In this document: positions 20,655 through 31,190 of the stretch, piece after piece | Layout of the letters: each line of letters opens with the position of its first letter | Position numbering within the stretch: position 1 is the stretch's first letter | NCBI GenBank assembly: GCA_949316235.1 | Contig: OX438744.1 | Location: forward strand, 29,756,778 to 29,820,777 | Reading direction: 5' to 3' | DNA from: Oegoconia quadripuncta | Taxonomy: Eukaryota; Arthropoda; Insecta; Lepidoptera; Autostichidae | Length of the DNA stretch: 64,000 nt | Made by a program: the position numbers and the translations under genes | Notes under the pieces: generated by a model | Told to the model about the DNA's origin: nothing | What the model saw: the letters and a program-made list of their open reading frames with translations, nothing else | Database searches by the model: none

Positions 20655-23600
20655 ATGAGTGATCGTATATCGAAGCGTAAAAAGAGACGTTCATCTAATA
20701 GCGATGCGCTAAATACGATACTCAGCCGCCTGAACGCAATCGAAGGCAGATTTGGTTCTCCTCTGACAATGGGACCGGCGCCGCCGCATCCGCCTGTCGA
20801 CGACTGCGAGTTGCAGCCACCGGCGGCAGCCCATTCGAGTACACCACCTCGGCCGCCTGCACTGCCGCCACCTCTTGTAGTGGACACACCACCTATGTCC
20901 ACGCGAAGCGAGTCGAGGGAGGCGCGCCGCACAGATGCAGGGGCGGACTGTGCGCCTTCATCTGTCGAGGAAACTACGTCATCATCGGCAAGGTCTCGCG
21001 GACAGGGTGTGGCCGAGGAGGTAACTGGAAGGATAGCGGAAGCGATTTCATCGCTTATTCAAGTAAGACCGAACCATTTTTATATCTCTAACTTTGACCC
21101 CAATGTGCATGACTTCGATACTTGGTGTGCAGAGGTTGACCGAGCTCGCGAGATAAATCGTTGGAATGATAGTGAATGTTTTTCGCGTGTCGCTGGTTGT
21201 CTCAAGGGGGACGCACGTTCGTGGCTCAGTGATTGGGTCACAAATGAACGTACTTGGACCAATTTTAAACTTGAGTTCAGATTTCTCTGTCCGCGAAGTA
21301 TCGATGTAGCGAACATATTATTTGACGTTATGCGTACTGATTCGACTAATTATACGTCATATGCAGAATATGCCCGCCGATCTTTGTTGCGATTAAATAT
21401 TGTTAGCGGTTTATCCGATGAGCTTAGATGCGCAATAGTGATTCGAGGTATCGTGGACCCTCCAATCAAAGCTGCTGCCACTAACGCCAAACTAAAATCC
21501 CAACAATTGGTTGAATTCTTATCTGTTTTTACTAAGCCCAAAAATAATTTTCGCACTACCTCCGATTCATTACGCCCAAAAAATAATTTTGATTCACGTA
21601 AACGCGAAATAAGAAAGTTTGAATTGAAATGTTATTCATGTGGTGGTATGGGCCATAAGCGATTTAATTGCACGAAGCGATCACGTGTTCAAACTACCCC
21701 CACTAATAATATTGCTACCCCGCTAGGTAATGGTTTCAACAGCACAAACAAAGCACCACCGCTACCAACGTCTTGCTCCTATTGTCATAAGCCTGGTCAT
21801 ACTGCAGAATCTTGTTTTATTAAGCAAAAAGTTGAAAATAATAACCAGAAAAGTAACAAAGTGAACTTTTGTCGAAAGTGTGAACCGAACAATAGAAACA
21901 ACGACGTTATGGCCGCGGTGGTACAAGGCATAGCAGTGGATGTCCTTGTCGATAGTGGTTCGAATATTTCTTTGATATCTGAATCCTTTCTCAAATACTT
22001 TAATTGCCATAAAATATCTACTTATCGTGTATTGCGTGGCATAGGTAGTCAAAACCTTGAATCTACTTATTACGTTAATTTAATAGTTGAATTTCCTGAA
22101 ATTTCTTTGGAAGTCGAATTTTATGTTGTACCCTCTTCATGTATGAATACACCGATTCTTATTGGTACGGATGTGTTAAACCGTGATGGTGTAACATATA
22201 TTCGCTCTGGCGAAGTACAAAGGTTGACAAGAGTAAAGAATCCATCGATAGTTCAACATTTGCAAACTGTCATACTAGATGTTAATACATCATTAGTTGA
22301 TGATGATAAAAAGCTATTGTTGACAATTATCAACGAGTTCTTCGACTCATTTATAAGTGGTACAGCTACCTCCACGGTTACTACGGGGGAGATGGAAATC
22401 AAACTTAATAGCACGTCCTCTATTAATTATCGTCCTTATAAGCTATCTCATGATGAGAAGGTGCGCGTCCGTGAAATAGTGCATGATTTAAAGAGTAAAG
22501 GAATAATCCGTGAGTCAGACTCCGATTTTGCAAGTCCCATTATATTGGTGAAAAAGAAAGACGGCTCTGATCGAATGTGCGTGGACTATAGAGCGCTTAA
22601 TGCTATAACTATTAAGGACCGATATCCATTACCCCTTATAGATGACCACATAGATAGGTTGGGGAAAGCCAAATTTTTCTCTAGCCTTGATATGGCAACT
22701 GGCTTCCATCAGATAAAGATGAGCCCTGACTCTGTTAGCAAGACCGCTTTCGTCACACCGGAGGGCCACTTCGAGTATATCAAGATGCCCTACGGTTTGA
22801 CGAATGCCCCAGTAATTTACCAAAAAATCATCACTAAGACACTAAAATCCTTCATAGAGAGCGGCCAGGTACTGGTATTTATTGATGATGTCCTCATCCC
22901 CTCGGGCTCAGTGGATGAGGGACTGGAGATGTTAAGAAAAGTTTTGGTCACTTTGACATCCGCAGGATTTTCCATTAATTTGAAAAAATGTACGTTCCTT
23001 GCCACTGAGATTGAATATCTAGGTAGGTTAATTAGTCAGGGTCAGGTGCGGCCGAGCCCCAGGAAAGTCGAAGCTCTAATTAAATCTCCACAGCCTACCA
23101 ATGTCAAACAGGTCCGCCAGTTCTTAGGTCTCGCAGGTTATTTTCGTCGTTATATTGCTGGCTACTCATCGAAATCAGCCTGTATTGCAAAGCTATTAAG
23201 AAAAGGCGAATCTTTTGTGTGGGGATGCGAACAGGAAAGGGCTCGTAATCATATAATTGCATGCCTTACTGATGAGCCAGTGCTTGCTATTTTTGACCCT
23301 AAACTCCCAACAGAGCTGCACACGGACGCTAGTTCTATAGGGTACGGTGCAGTTCTGTTACAAGAACATAAGGGAAAATACAGGCGAGTGGTTGGGTATT
23401 TTAGTAAAGCTACTATAGGTGCAGAGTCAAAATATCACAGTTACGAACTTGAAACATTGGCAATAATCAAGGCCTTACAACACTTCCGCCATTATCTCCT
23501 CGGTATTAACTTCAAAATCGTAACTGATTGTAACTCCTTAAAATTAACGGAACGGAAGAAAGATCTCGTACCCCGTGTTGCTCGTTGGTGGGTCTATATG

Positions 23601-25061
23601 CAGGACTTCAGATTTACTATCGAATATCGTAAAGGAGCACTTATGTCACATGCGGATTTCCTTAGTAGAAATCCGGTCGAAGTCCTGCATATACGTCGGC
23701 CAACCAATTGGGCTCAGATAGCTCAAACCGCTGATAATGAAACACAAATATTGATTGATGAACTGAAAAATGGTCAGTTAGATTCCACGCGATATGAGGT
23801 ACGTAATAACCTGCTATTTTATAAATACTCTCCCACTGGTGAAGATTCCCGTCTTCTTTGTTTTATTCCAAAGGGGCACAGGTTGAGCTTGCTTCGCATT
23901 TTTCATGACGAGCATGACCATATTGGAATAGACAAAACAACTGACTTGATACTGAGACATTTTTGGTTTCCCGGTTTAAGGCAGTTTGTAAAAAAATATG
24001 TAACTCATTGTCTTATTTGTTTATCACATAAAAAGATACCCCGGTCTTCACATCAGCCTATTGAATCGTGGGTGAAACCGGAAACACCATTTTTGACAAT
24101 TCATATGGACGTTCTTGGTCCACTACCTGAGTCAAAGGGCTTTAAGTACATTTTGATAGTGGTGGATGCTTTTTCTAAATACTGCCTTCTCTACGCACTG
24201 TATCGACAAGATACTGACGAACTGAAGCGCGCCTTTGCCAATGTTGTTTCTTTATTTGGATCACCCTCTCTGATCGTTACCGATCGTGCCAGAATGTTTG
24301 AGAGTAACAGCTTTCAAAAATGGGTAATCGATTTGGGTTGTACCACACATTTCATTACCCCAGAAATGCATCATGAAAATGGGCAAGCCGAGCGCTATTG
24401 CAGATCTGTTTTAAATTTACTGCGCGTTGAAGTCAATAACAAAGAGTCTGCCTGGTCCGATATTCTTTGGAAGATTCAACTAATCCTTAACATGACTAAA
24501 CACGCGACAACGCAATTGTCCGCTTTACAGCTCCTGGTCGGTATCGACGCAACGACCCCGGTCCTGCGGTCACTGGTACGCGACGTCGCTTTGGATGACT
24601 CTCGCCCAAACCGTGAGGCGATGGTTGCGATGAGAAGACAGCGAGCAACCGACCTTCTCGCTGTGAACCAGAAGCGACAGGATGAAACCGTAAACCAGGG
24701 TCGAAAACAACCCCGTAATTATCAAGTTGGGGAGTTTGCATTTGTTATAAAGAACGCACAGTCTGCTGGAAAGTTGGATTCCGGTATGCGTGGCCCCTAT
24801 AAGGTCACAAGGGTTCTTCCACATCATCGCTACGAATTACAGCTTCTTGCTGGCTCGTACGGGAAGCATACTCAAGCTGCCTCGGAGTATATGGTGCCAT
24901 GGCGTGGAGAGTGGACGCCTGAGACATGCGTTGCGTTCTTTGAGAGTGAGTATGTACGAGTACGTTTCACGGTCCTATGGGGTCAAATTCCGTGGCAGAC
25001 TACGATTCATTTCGCAGTGCGACTATACCGTCGTGGCAGGCTATGGCTCATGGCGCTGTAG
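20655..25061 (+). CDS. gag-pol: Gag-Pol polyprotein of the LTR retrotransposon (1468 aa)
   Basis: One frame with no stop or frameshift; ATG at 20655 lies 107 bp after the 5' LTR. Residues 1-320: Gag, with a Pro-rich N-terminal part. Two CCHC zinc knuckles: CYSCGGMGHKRFNC (from C326) and CSYCHKPGHTAESC (from C374). Protease: LVDSGS with catalytic D433, and IGTDVL near 502. Reverse transcriptase from about 626: first catalytic Asp in SSLDMATG (D679), then FIDDV (D744/D745). RNase H: TDAS (D891), ELET, TDCN. Integrase: HH-CC zinc finger (HDHIG near 1085, CLIC), then D1152 (MDVLG), D1210 (VTDRA) and E1246 (GQAE), the D,D(35)E spacing. The last ~25 residues are encoded by a tandem repeat. All catalytic residues are present, so activity is plausible. 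Gag and Pol are fused without the frameshift common in relatives. Confidence 0.95.
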   Translation: MSDRISKRKKRRSSNSDALNTILSRLNAIEGRFGSPLTMGPAPPHPPVDDCELQPPAAAHSSTPPRPPALPPPLVVDTPPMSTRSESREARRTDAGADCAPSSVEETTSSSARSRGQGVAEEVTGRIAEAISSLIQVRPNHFYISNFDPNVHDFDTWCAEVDRAREINRWNDSECFSRVAGCLKGDARSWLSDWVTNERTWTNFKLEFRFLCPRSIDVANILFDVMRTDSTNYTSYAEYARRSLLRLNIVSGLSDELRCAIVIRGIVDPPIKAAATNAKLKSQQLVEFLSVFTKPKNNFRTTSDSLRPKNNFDSRKREIRKFELKCYSCGGMGHKRFNCTKRSRVQTTPTNNIATPLGNGFNSTNKAPPLPTSCSYCHKPGHTAESCFIKQKVENNNQKSNKVNFCRKCEPNNRNNDVMAAVVQGIAVDVLVDSGSNISLISESFLKYFNCHKISTYRVLRGIGSQNLESTYYVNLIVEFPEISLEVEFYVVPSSCMNTPILIGTDVLNRDGVTYIRSGEVQRLTRVKNPSIVQHLQTVILDVNTSLVDDDKKLLLTIINEFFDSFISGTATSTVTTGEMEIKLNSTSSINYRPYKLSHDEKVRVREIVHDLKSKGIIRESDSDFASPIILVKKKDGSDRMCVDYRALNAITIKDRYPLPLIDDHIDRLGKAKFFSSLDMATGFHQIKMSPDSVSKTAFVTPEGHFEYIKMPYGLTNAPVIYQKIITKTLKSFIESGQVLVFIDDVLIPSGSVDEGLEMLRKVLVTLTSAGFSINLKKCTFLATEIEYLGRLISQGQVRPSPRKVEALIKSPQPTNVKQVRQFLGLAGYFRRYIAGYSSKSACIAKLLRKGESFVWGCEQERARNHIIACLTDEPVLAIFDPKLPTELHTDASSIGYGAVLLQEHKGKYRRVVGYFSKATIGAESKYHSYELETLAIIKALQHFRHYLLGINFKIVTDCNSLKLTERKKDLVPRVARWWVYMQDFRFTIEYRKGALMSHADFLSRNPVEVLHIRRPTNWAQIAQTADNETQILIDELKNGQLDSTRYEVRNNLLFYKYSPTGEDSRLLCFIPKGHRLSLLRIFHDEHDHIGIDKTTDLILRHFWFPGLRQFVKKYVTHCLICLSHKKIPRSSHQPIESWVKPETPFLTIHMDVLGPLPESKGFKYILIVVDAFSKYCLLYALYRQDTDELKRAFANVVSLFGSPSLIVTDRARMFESNSFQKWVIDLGCTTHFITPEMHHENGQAERYCRSVLNLLRVEVNNKESAWSDILWKIQLILNMTKHATTQLSALQLLVGIDATTPVLRSLVRDVALDDSRPNREAMVAMRRQRATDLLAVNQKRQDETVNQGRKQPRNYQVGEFAFVIKNAQSAGKLDSGMRGPYKVTRVLPHHRYELQLLAGSYGKHTQAASEYMVPWRGEWTPETCVAFFESEYVRVRFTVLWGQIPWQTTIHFAVRLYRRGRLWLMAL

Positions 25062-25420
25062 TGCGGCTTCGGTCGCGGCAGACTGTGGTTCATACCATGG
25101 TACATACTTTTGTGTCCAGGCAAGTTTAAGAATTTGTTTGTAGCGCGACGTGGGTCGCGGCAGACTACGACTCATTGTAGTGCGACGTGGGTCGCGGCAG
25201 ACTACGACTAATTAATTGTAGTGCGACGTGGGTCGTGGCAGACTACGACACATTGTAGTGCGACGCGGGTCGCGGCAGGCTACGATTCTGATCGTAGTGC
25301 GATGTGTATCGCGGCAGACTATCGTTCATACCTGGACTTATAGTGCGACTATGTGTTGCGGCAGACTGCATTGTAGCTCCATGGTAACCACAATGGAAGG
25401 TATGGTCCCGTTGCGGTAGA
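24988..25420 (+). repeat. ~38-bp tandem repeats at the 3' end of the element
   Basis: About ten units built on TAGTGCGACGTGGGTCGCGG followed by CAGACTACGACTCATTG. Units near 25140-25270 are the most alike; outer ones are diverged. The array begins inside the coding frame; the stop codon TAG (25059-25061) is the first triplet of a unit. An isolated related core (TGTTGTGGCAGACC) sits at 25557. Confidence 0.85.
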
Positions 25421-25880
25421 CTTTTGCATATTCGAGGAGATGAAATAATGTTCATTTTGTATTAGTTACCTACTACTTAATCACAAAAAAAAACCATCTG
25501 GCGATACATATAAAAATAATGACCATGTTGAGCTAAATTGCAGTACAACAGTAAGCTGTTGTGGCAGACCATGGTACCATCGAATCCCGGCCGGAGCGTG
25601 ATGTATGATTGTTCCTGTAAGAAAGTTATTATTGTAAGAATTATTGTAAGAAGAAATTATGATTGTTCCTGTGAGAAATTGCGATATTTAAATCTGAGCG
25701 ATTGTAATTAACTTGTGGTTTGGAATGACAAATAGTGTGAATGTAAGGACTTGTTCAAGGTTCATTGCATTTAACATGTTAGTGTTAGTGTAAATACTAG
25801 GTGAGTGATCCTAATTTGTTTTTATGTCTTTACAGCTGAGGAGCAAACAGACGTGGACGTCTCTCCGTCAGGAACGGCCG
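25421..25880 (+). other. 3' non-coding part of the retrotransposon
   Basis: No coding signal. The usual polypurine tract right before the 3' LTR is not evident: the LTR is preceded by TCAGGAACGGCCG. The nearest purine-rich run is GAGGAGCAAACAGACG, about 30 bp upstream. Confidence 0.6.
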
Positions 25881-26236
25881 TGTCAGAAAATAACTAAAAA
25901 TAGAAAGGGACACACTCAAAAAAAAGAGACGGAGGCTAAAGAAAAACAGACGAGCAGTATGCCAGCGCAGCGTGGTGGTGGGAGCGAGTTCAAGGAGTTT
26001 CTTATAAAAGAGGACGGTCACCGGGAGCTCGCCCACTTTTTCATCGGCATTCAGAGGGTCTACATGTCTTTCGGTTGCGTTCATTTGTTAATCATACAGT
26101 GATTTTGATAATTCCTTTTAATTTATTAGCATTAGAGTTTATTCTTTCTGTTTTGTAAAGTTAAAATCAGTAAAAATAAATCTAGGTCGTTTTACTTTTG
26201 TTTTTTTTTATAAGAACCTGCTTCTGATTTTTAATA
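25881..26236 (+). repeat. 3' LTR
   Basis: Same 356 bases as the 5' LTR by eye, no indel. Followed by ATATATATATAG. Confidence 0.9.
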
Positions 26237-26889
26237 ATATATATATATAGTAACCCTTTAATTTTCCAGACAAAAAATGGCAAGACGGTAGGAATCATCT
26301 CGATGTTCGTCCATCTGTCAAGGGCATTTAGCACAGAAATATATATTTCATGTAGACAATTGAAATTTGGTATAGTTGCAAGAATACATACGTGCACTAA
26401 CGTATGTATACACACACGGGAAATAATAAAAAGACATACAAAAACTAGACTTTGTGTTTGCCATCTAATTCTGGGTGTTACAAGGTGGAGTCAAAAAGGT
26501 CTCGAACTCAGCATTTAAGAGCCAAGCTCTTGTCGCTGTAGTTCTTTCCACGTGTTTCTACACTCCGCTCTACAACGCGAGAACCTTGACCCCCTGATTA
26601 TCTTTTCATTCAGGAGTGAAGGAAAAGGTCTATGTATGTTTTCCGAGGTCTAATGTAAAGTTCACTCATATCAAATTAAAGAAGATAGTTTCTCCAAATT
26701 TTTCTCTTTCTCTTCCATACGCATGATGAGCGTTTCATTCTCTTTTTATCTCTTTCGCGCTCCGTGCTGTTTTATTACTACTTTCCTGAAAATCACAATT
26801 ATTAAAGGATGTGAAAGACTTGAAATCTTTAATATCCGTCATAGCTTGTGAAACTCAGAATCGCTGTCGCTTCCACTATGTGATATAGT
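26237..26889. other. Flank of the LTR element, no gene
   Basis: AT-rich; short frames only. Confidence 0.4.
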
Positions 26890-27010
26890 TATTCCGCGAT
26901 TGCACGCGCTGGAGTGCATGACGTCACGTCGGAGGCGCGCCCGTCTACCAATCACAGCGCGAATACAGGGGGCTCGCCATCTAGCTATCATGGCCGTTTG
27001 TTTATGCGTC
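26890..27010. promoter_or_regulatory. CpG-rich promoter-like patch
   Basis: ATGACGTCACG (full CRE palindrome TGACGTCA), ACCAATCAC (CCAAT box) and CGCCATC (YY1/Pho-like core) lie within 100 bp of CpG-rich sequence in otherwise AT-rich DNA. No exon is tied to it, so it may equally be the 5' end of a mobile element. Confidence 0.35.
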
Positions 27011-27104
27011 GTTTTCCGTAAATGTCACGTTTGACTTAATCGATATCTGCTTTAACTGTTTCAACTTGTACTCGTATCTCTTTTAGTTTTGTTTTATACC
27101 CAAT

Positions 27105-27295
27105 TGTCTCAGGAAAAAGGGTAATGTTTTAGGTGTAATGTAAATTTCTGTATTAGGTACCTCATGTAGCCTAAACGACTTGACTGGTTTTGAGGTGCAA
27201 CTGTAATCGTTAGATTCGTCTTAATCCACAATGTAATTATATTTTGTGGTAAATAATCCAATATGGCGCCCGCAAAATTTGTGGTCGGGTTTATG
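27105..27295 (+). repeat. Dispersed repeat R3 copy
   Basis: CGTTAGATTCGTCTT, CCAATATGGCGCCCG and CTTGACTGGTTTTGAGG match blocks at 41580-41895. Class unknown. Confidence 0.65.
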
Positions 27296-27423
27296 ATACC
27301 TACTTATATTAATATATAAAGCTTACCTTATTAAAAAAATTGTATTTGTTTCGTTTTTTTTATACTAGTATATATGATTATTATATCATACTAGTATAGT
27401 TCTGTATAGATCTCGACTCTTCA

Positions 27424-27727
27424 TCATCATTAGCCGAAAGACGTCCACTGCTGGACAAAGGCCTTCTCTAAAGTTCTTCACAATGATCGGTCCTGCGCTG
27501 CCCGCGGCTTCCTCCTCGTGGGTGACCTGCCCACGCTGCGTCTTCCGGTGCATGGTCGCCACTCGACAACCTATCCGCCCCAACGGCCGTCGGTCCTACG
27601 AGCAATGTGCCCCGCCCACTGCCACTTAAGTTTGGCAATTCTTCGGGCTATATCGGTCACCTTGGTTCTCTTGCGGATCTCCACATTTCGCAAGGAGACA
27701 CCGAGCATAACTCTTTCGACTAGTTGA
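27424..27727 (-). pseudogene. LINE reverse transcriptase C-terminus, broken
   Basis: Minus strand reads VERVMLGVSLRNVEIRKRTK, VTDIARRIAKLKWQWAGHIA then RRTDGRWG, then a stop, and in another frame VEWRPCTGRRSVGR. It ends with the CCACTGCTGGACAAAGGCC terminal motif (on +). This is the common lepidopteran LINE end; a premature stop and a frame change show it is dead. Confidence 0.85.
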
Positions 27728-28744
27728 AAGAATTTACTTATTATCACAATATGAAATATGTCTCTCTTAATAAATAGAAGATAGCAAACAAAGAGCGAAC
27801 CAAAAGAGGAGCCCTTTTGGAAGGGTGCCCAGGATTCTGCCAGCTTTTCTCGTTGGATAGCTAACCTTATCCAAGGTTATCCTATAGGTACTTGCACTTC
27901 GGACAACCGTTTTGTCGATGAGAGAAAGAACTTGGCATGTGAACCCCGGTGGACCCAGTAGGATATTTTTAAAATTTAGTTGCAGGATTTCAAGTATGTA
28001 CTAACGTATTATCGAATAACATTCATGAAATTGTGCCGGGCTGTAAAGGTTTATGTTTCGACTGTATACATATTTGGTTAGTTTATCAAGATTAATTTTG
28101 ATAGTAGGTATGAAACCCTCTGGGCAAGAGTCACGCTCGCACTTGATTTTGAAATCGATTATAGAAATCAACGCAGTCATTCTCGATTTGATCCAACTCG
28201 GCAACCAGACAAAGGTAATTTCAGTCAGCTACGAGTATATAATAAACTACAGTCACGGGACATTCACAACCTGGAGCTGCAAAACAATATGGACCTTATT
28301 CTGTCTGCTTTGGGAACCAATTCCTGCAAAGATTATACTGAATAATAGCTTCAGTCACATGTCGCAATATTTATCTGCTTTGTGCTCTCATCCGTTGAAA
28401 ATGTGGTTTAAGTTATATGCCTCTTTGACTTTTTACATCATAAAGTCCACTACTGGACATAAGCCTCACCCATGAAGCGATTTGCATCGCTTTGACCCTT
28501 TACACTATTATTACACTTTTCTACACTCTACACTTTTAGCCGAATCTCGAGTACATTGCAATGTGTGATCATGATTAAAATTTTTAATTAAAACAAACTC
28601 TGCAATGTACACGCTTTCGGCGAAACGTTTTACTGGCATCTGTAATTCGGTGTACTATCCTACATCTACTTGCCTTGAGACTCAGAATTGTAAGGCAGCG
28701 ATTTCGGTTTGAGATAAAGTAATTAAGGATTATTATACGTCTAT
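27728..28744. other. Intergenic, no supported gene
   Basis: A 140-codon plus-strand frame at 28053-28475 has no recognisable domain and ends in the LINE-like ACTACTGGACATAAGCC motif, so it is probably chance or element DNA. Confidence 0.4.
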
Positions 28745-29028
28745 TATAAATAAATAAATAAATAAATGTCCTTAGACATATACATAGCGCCATCTAGTTC
28801 TAGTATAGTAAGCAACTATAGTCCTGTGATGTGAATACCAGATGGTTGATATACTACATAAATACATTTTTTTTTGTAAATAAATACTTCTTATAAATGA
28901 AAACGTCCATAACTCGGGTACACATGTCCGTATTCATCACACAAACATATGCCCCTAGCGGAATTCGAACCCGCAATCTTTTGGTATAGTGGTCAGAGTT
29001 GCTAACTACTACACCAAAGAGGTCGTCA
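28745..29028 (-). repeat. SINE-B copy
   Basis: Near full-length minus-strand copy with an ATAAATAAATAAATAAA tail at 28748 and head ending at GACGACCTC (read on -). Confidence 0.85.
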
Positions 29029-29860
29029 AACAGGTCACCAAACAGGTATTATAAATCTTCTGAAGACCCGACACGCATTGAAGTTACGGATAAAGTAGAG
29101 GCGTCGCAAGAAAGGATAAAATTCATAGAAAGATAAATACGAACGATTACTTCGGGAGACGAGCGAGACAAACTAATATATAGGAGACTTTGTTAGTTCG
29201 TTTCCCTCGCTCGCCACTGAGAAATAACGGCGGTGAAGATCTCTTTTGACTTGAACCCCACAAGAAGCCAGGCCCATCTAATTGTTTGATATTTTCGCAT
29301 ACACGACACGTGTACAAACACGCTACGAGACTGCAGCTACTGTTGACAATGCAGGCCATTGGTCAGGTTTGAATAATGAAAATCCCTGCAACGGCGCCAA
29401 GATTTGTATAGTCAACGTCAACGTTAGGTCAATAACTATAAATTGAAGATTTAGAAGACCCCTGAAATACAATAATATCATCGAAATACACCAAACAACT
29501 GTGTTAAAATCAAATGTGGCTCATAACCTGTCCCATTGTATAGTAAACCGAATCCCACATTTACTTACCTGATGTACCTGACAAAGAGTAGACACACACA
29601 CACACACACACACACACCATAAATGTTCTGCATTGACCTTATATAGAGTTGGCCGCCTTAGTTTGATCGATGGCCTACCCATTCGTTTACAAATCCGAAT
29701 GATACAAATTTTTCCTGTCGTTTTTAATATATTGTATTCCGTACCTTTGACTTCTGCAAACCCTCAACTCACTCGCGTCGCGCACGACTAACGATGTCAT
29801 GCTGCGGGGGCTGGACTTGTTACGATCGACGTGCAACCGCTTGCACACTTTTTTTTTTTT
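29029..29860. other. Intergenic with (CA)n microsatellite
   Basis: (CA)n at about 29591-29618. No gene recognised; the 29147-29359 minus frame has no support. Confidence 0.45.
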
Positions 29861-30040
29861 AACTAGATACGCGTTTACCACAATTTCACCTGATGGAAGT
29901 GACGATGTGGCCGAAGATGAAGCACGCGATCTCAGTAGATGCCTAGTTAGGTTGGAAGTTTCCGAACCCAATAAAGTCCAAAGCAGGGTGAATAGGCACT
30001 TTCCATCAGGTGAGATTGTGGTCAAACGCGTATCCGGTTA
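29861..30040. repeat. Foldback made of two opposed family-F tails
   Basis: AGATACGCGTTTACCAC at the left is mirrored by GGTCAAACGCGTATCC at the right, with CACCTGATGGAAGTG facing CACTTTCCATCAGGTG. Arms about 45 bp. The same end block is found singly at 14800, 37455, 43240 and 47215. Confidence 0.75.
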
Positions 30041-30194
30041 ATCATGTATATTAAAATATATAAAATGTATAATTATAATTATTAAATATATTAAAAAATA
30101 TATTTAACTTCCAAATATTGCATAATTTAAGAAAAATAGTGATAAACATAATGTCATTCACCTTCGCAAAGTCAGTAATGCATTCCAAGGGCTA

Positions 30195-30515
30195 TATAAT
30201 ACGTTTTTTCAATAAGGTTTCCTTTGATATACAAAATCTTCTTTTCAATAAATTTAAAGATATTATAAAACAGAAACTTATTATGAAAGCATATATCTGA
30301 CAATTTAGATGATATTCGTATAATAACCAGCTTGTTCGCATGCCAGGCAATTGTGCCTTTTTGTAATTTACAAATCTGTTTTTAAAAGAGTTCCGAGTTA
30401 CTTGCTTGTTCTTTTCAGGGGAAAATTGTCTTTTGAACATGCAGTAGCATAAAAAAAAATTAAATCTGACTAGTTTAAGTGTACCTACAAAATAAAGAAT
30501 TTTTGATTATTGAAT
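30195..30515 (+). pseudogene. LINE ORF2 C-terminus and 3' UTR
   Basis: FNKVSFDIQNLLFNKFKDII, then KQKLIMKAYI and stop at 30298. The sister copy at 58339 keeps a longer end. Downstream, TTTTCAGGGGAAAATTG and AGTTTAAGTGTACC are shared too. Confidence 0.8.
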
Positions 30516-30904
30516 ATGAAAATGTCAGTAAAGCGTTTATGGAGAACCACAGGCAAAAAAAAATACCCATGGATCGATCAGTAGAACTCGGCGATCGGAC
30601 CACGGGCACTAAACGGAGTAAAATTACCATGAAGTGTTATCACGAACGCCTCCTATTCTATGCTGCTTCTCAAGGTTGCAATTGATTACGATAGAACTGT
30701 CTCGTTCAGAAACCTTACGGTAGAAGAGAGAAAATGTCGCATCGCGTGTGGATTGAACCCGTATGGAATCTGAAGGTCGAGGGTACTGAGTTACTTACTC
30801 GCTCTACATTTATTGGTAATACTCTCGTATGAGTATTAGAAAGAATGAAAACATTTATTCAACTTACAATGGGCATGTACATGAAAATAACAATACTAAA
30901 ACAA
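30516..30904. other. Intergenic, nothing recognised
   Basis: No gene or repeat seen. Confidence 0.4.
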
Positions 30905-31190
30905 AATATAAATATATATAAATATCCATGGACATATACAGACAGCGCCATCTAGTTCCACATTAAGCAACTAGGCTTCAGCTAGGCAATCAGCGTATCC
31001 AACGGTTGCGGGTTCGAATCCCACGACGGGTAAATGTTTGTGTGATGAATATAAACATTTATTCCTGAGTCATGGATGTTTATATAAATATTTATGTATG
31101 TTTATCCGTTATCTAGTATCCATAGTACAAGCTTTGCTTAGTTTGGGACTACATGATTGGGGTAACTGTCCGAAATATTTATAATTTATA
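30905..31190 (+). repeat. SINE-B tail joined to SINE-C
   Basis: 30930-30978 is a minus-strand SINE-B tail (CAGCGCCATCTAGTTCC, AAGCAACTAGGCTT). From 30991 a plus-strand SINE-C starts abruptly without its A-box head (CAGCGTATCCAACGGTTGCG onward) and runs to 31190. Confidence 0.75.

Larger units (their letters stand above)
20192..26236 (+). mobile_element. Complete Ty3/gypsy-type LTR retrotransposon, 6045 bp
   Basis: Two 356-bp LTRs (20192-20547 and 25881-26236) enclose a leader, one Gag-Pol frame (20655-25061) and an 819-bp 3' non-coding part with tandem repeats. The LTRs begin TGTCAGAAAATAAC and end ATTTTTAATA and I find no difference between them, which points to a very recent insertion. It lies in a TA microsatellite (ATATATAT on both sides), so a 4-6 bp target duplication is expected but cannot be delimited. 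There is no env-like frame. Gene order protease-RT-RNase H-integrase places it in Ty3/gypsy (Metaviridae); the DDVLIPS RT motif and the tRNA-Leu-like primer site suggest the mdg3/micropia side or a mag-like lineage, not settled. Confidence 0.95.

Noticed and set aside
24988..25420. CRISPR-like array
   Set aside because: Units are contiguous tandem repeats without unique spacers, in a eukaryotic retrotransposon.
25799..25838. Tiny intron (GTGAGT ... TTTACAG) in the retrotransposon 3' region
   Set aside because: About 36 bp is too short for an insect intron, and no coding frame would be joined.
25062..25880. An env-like gene after pol
   Set aside because: No long frame; only short ones through the tandem repeats.
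28053..28475. 140-codon plus-strand gene
   Set aside because: No domain, no splice or UTR context, and overlapping minus frames are equally open.
29687..30041. Pair of similar proteins on opposite strands
   Set aside because: They are the two arms of the family-F foldback.
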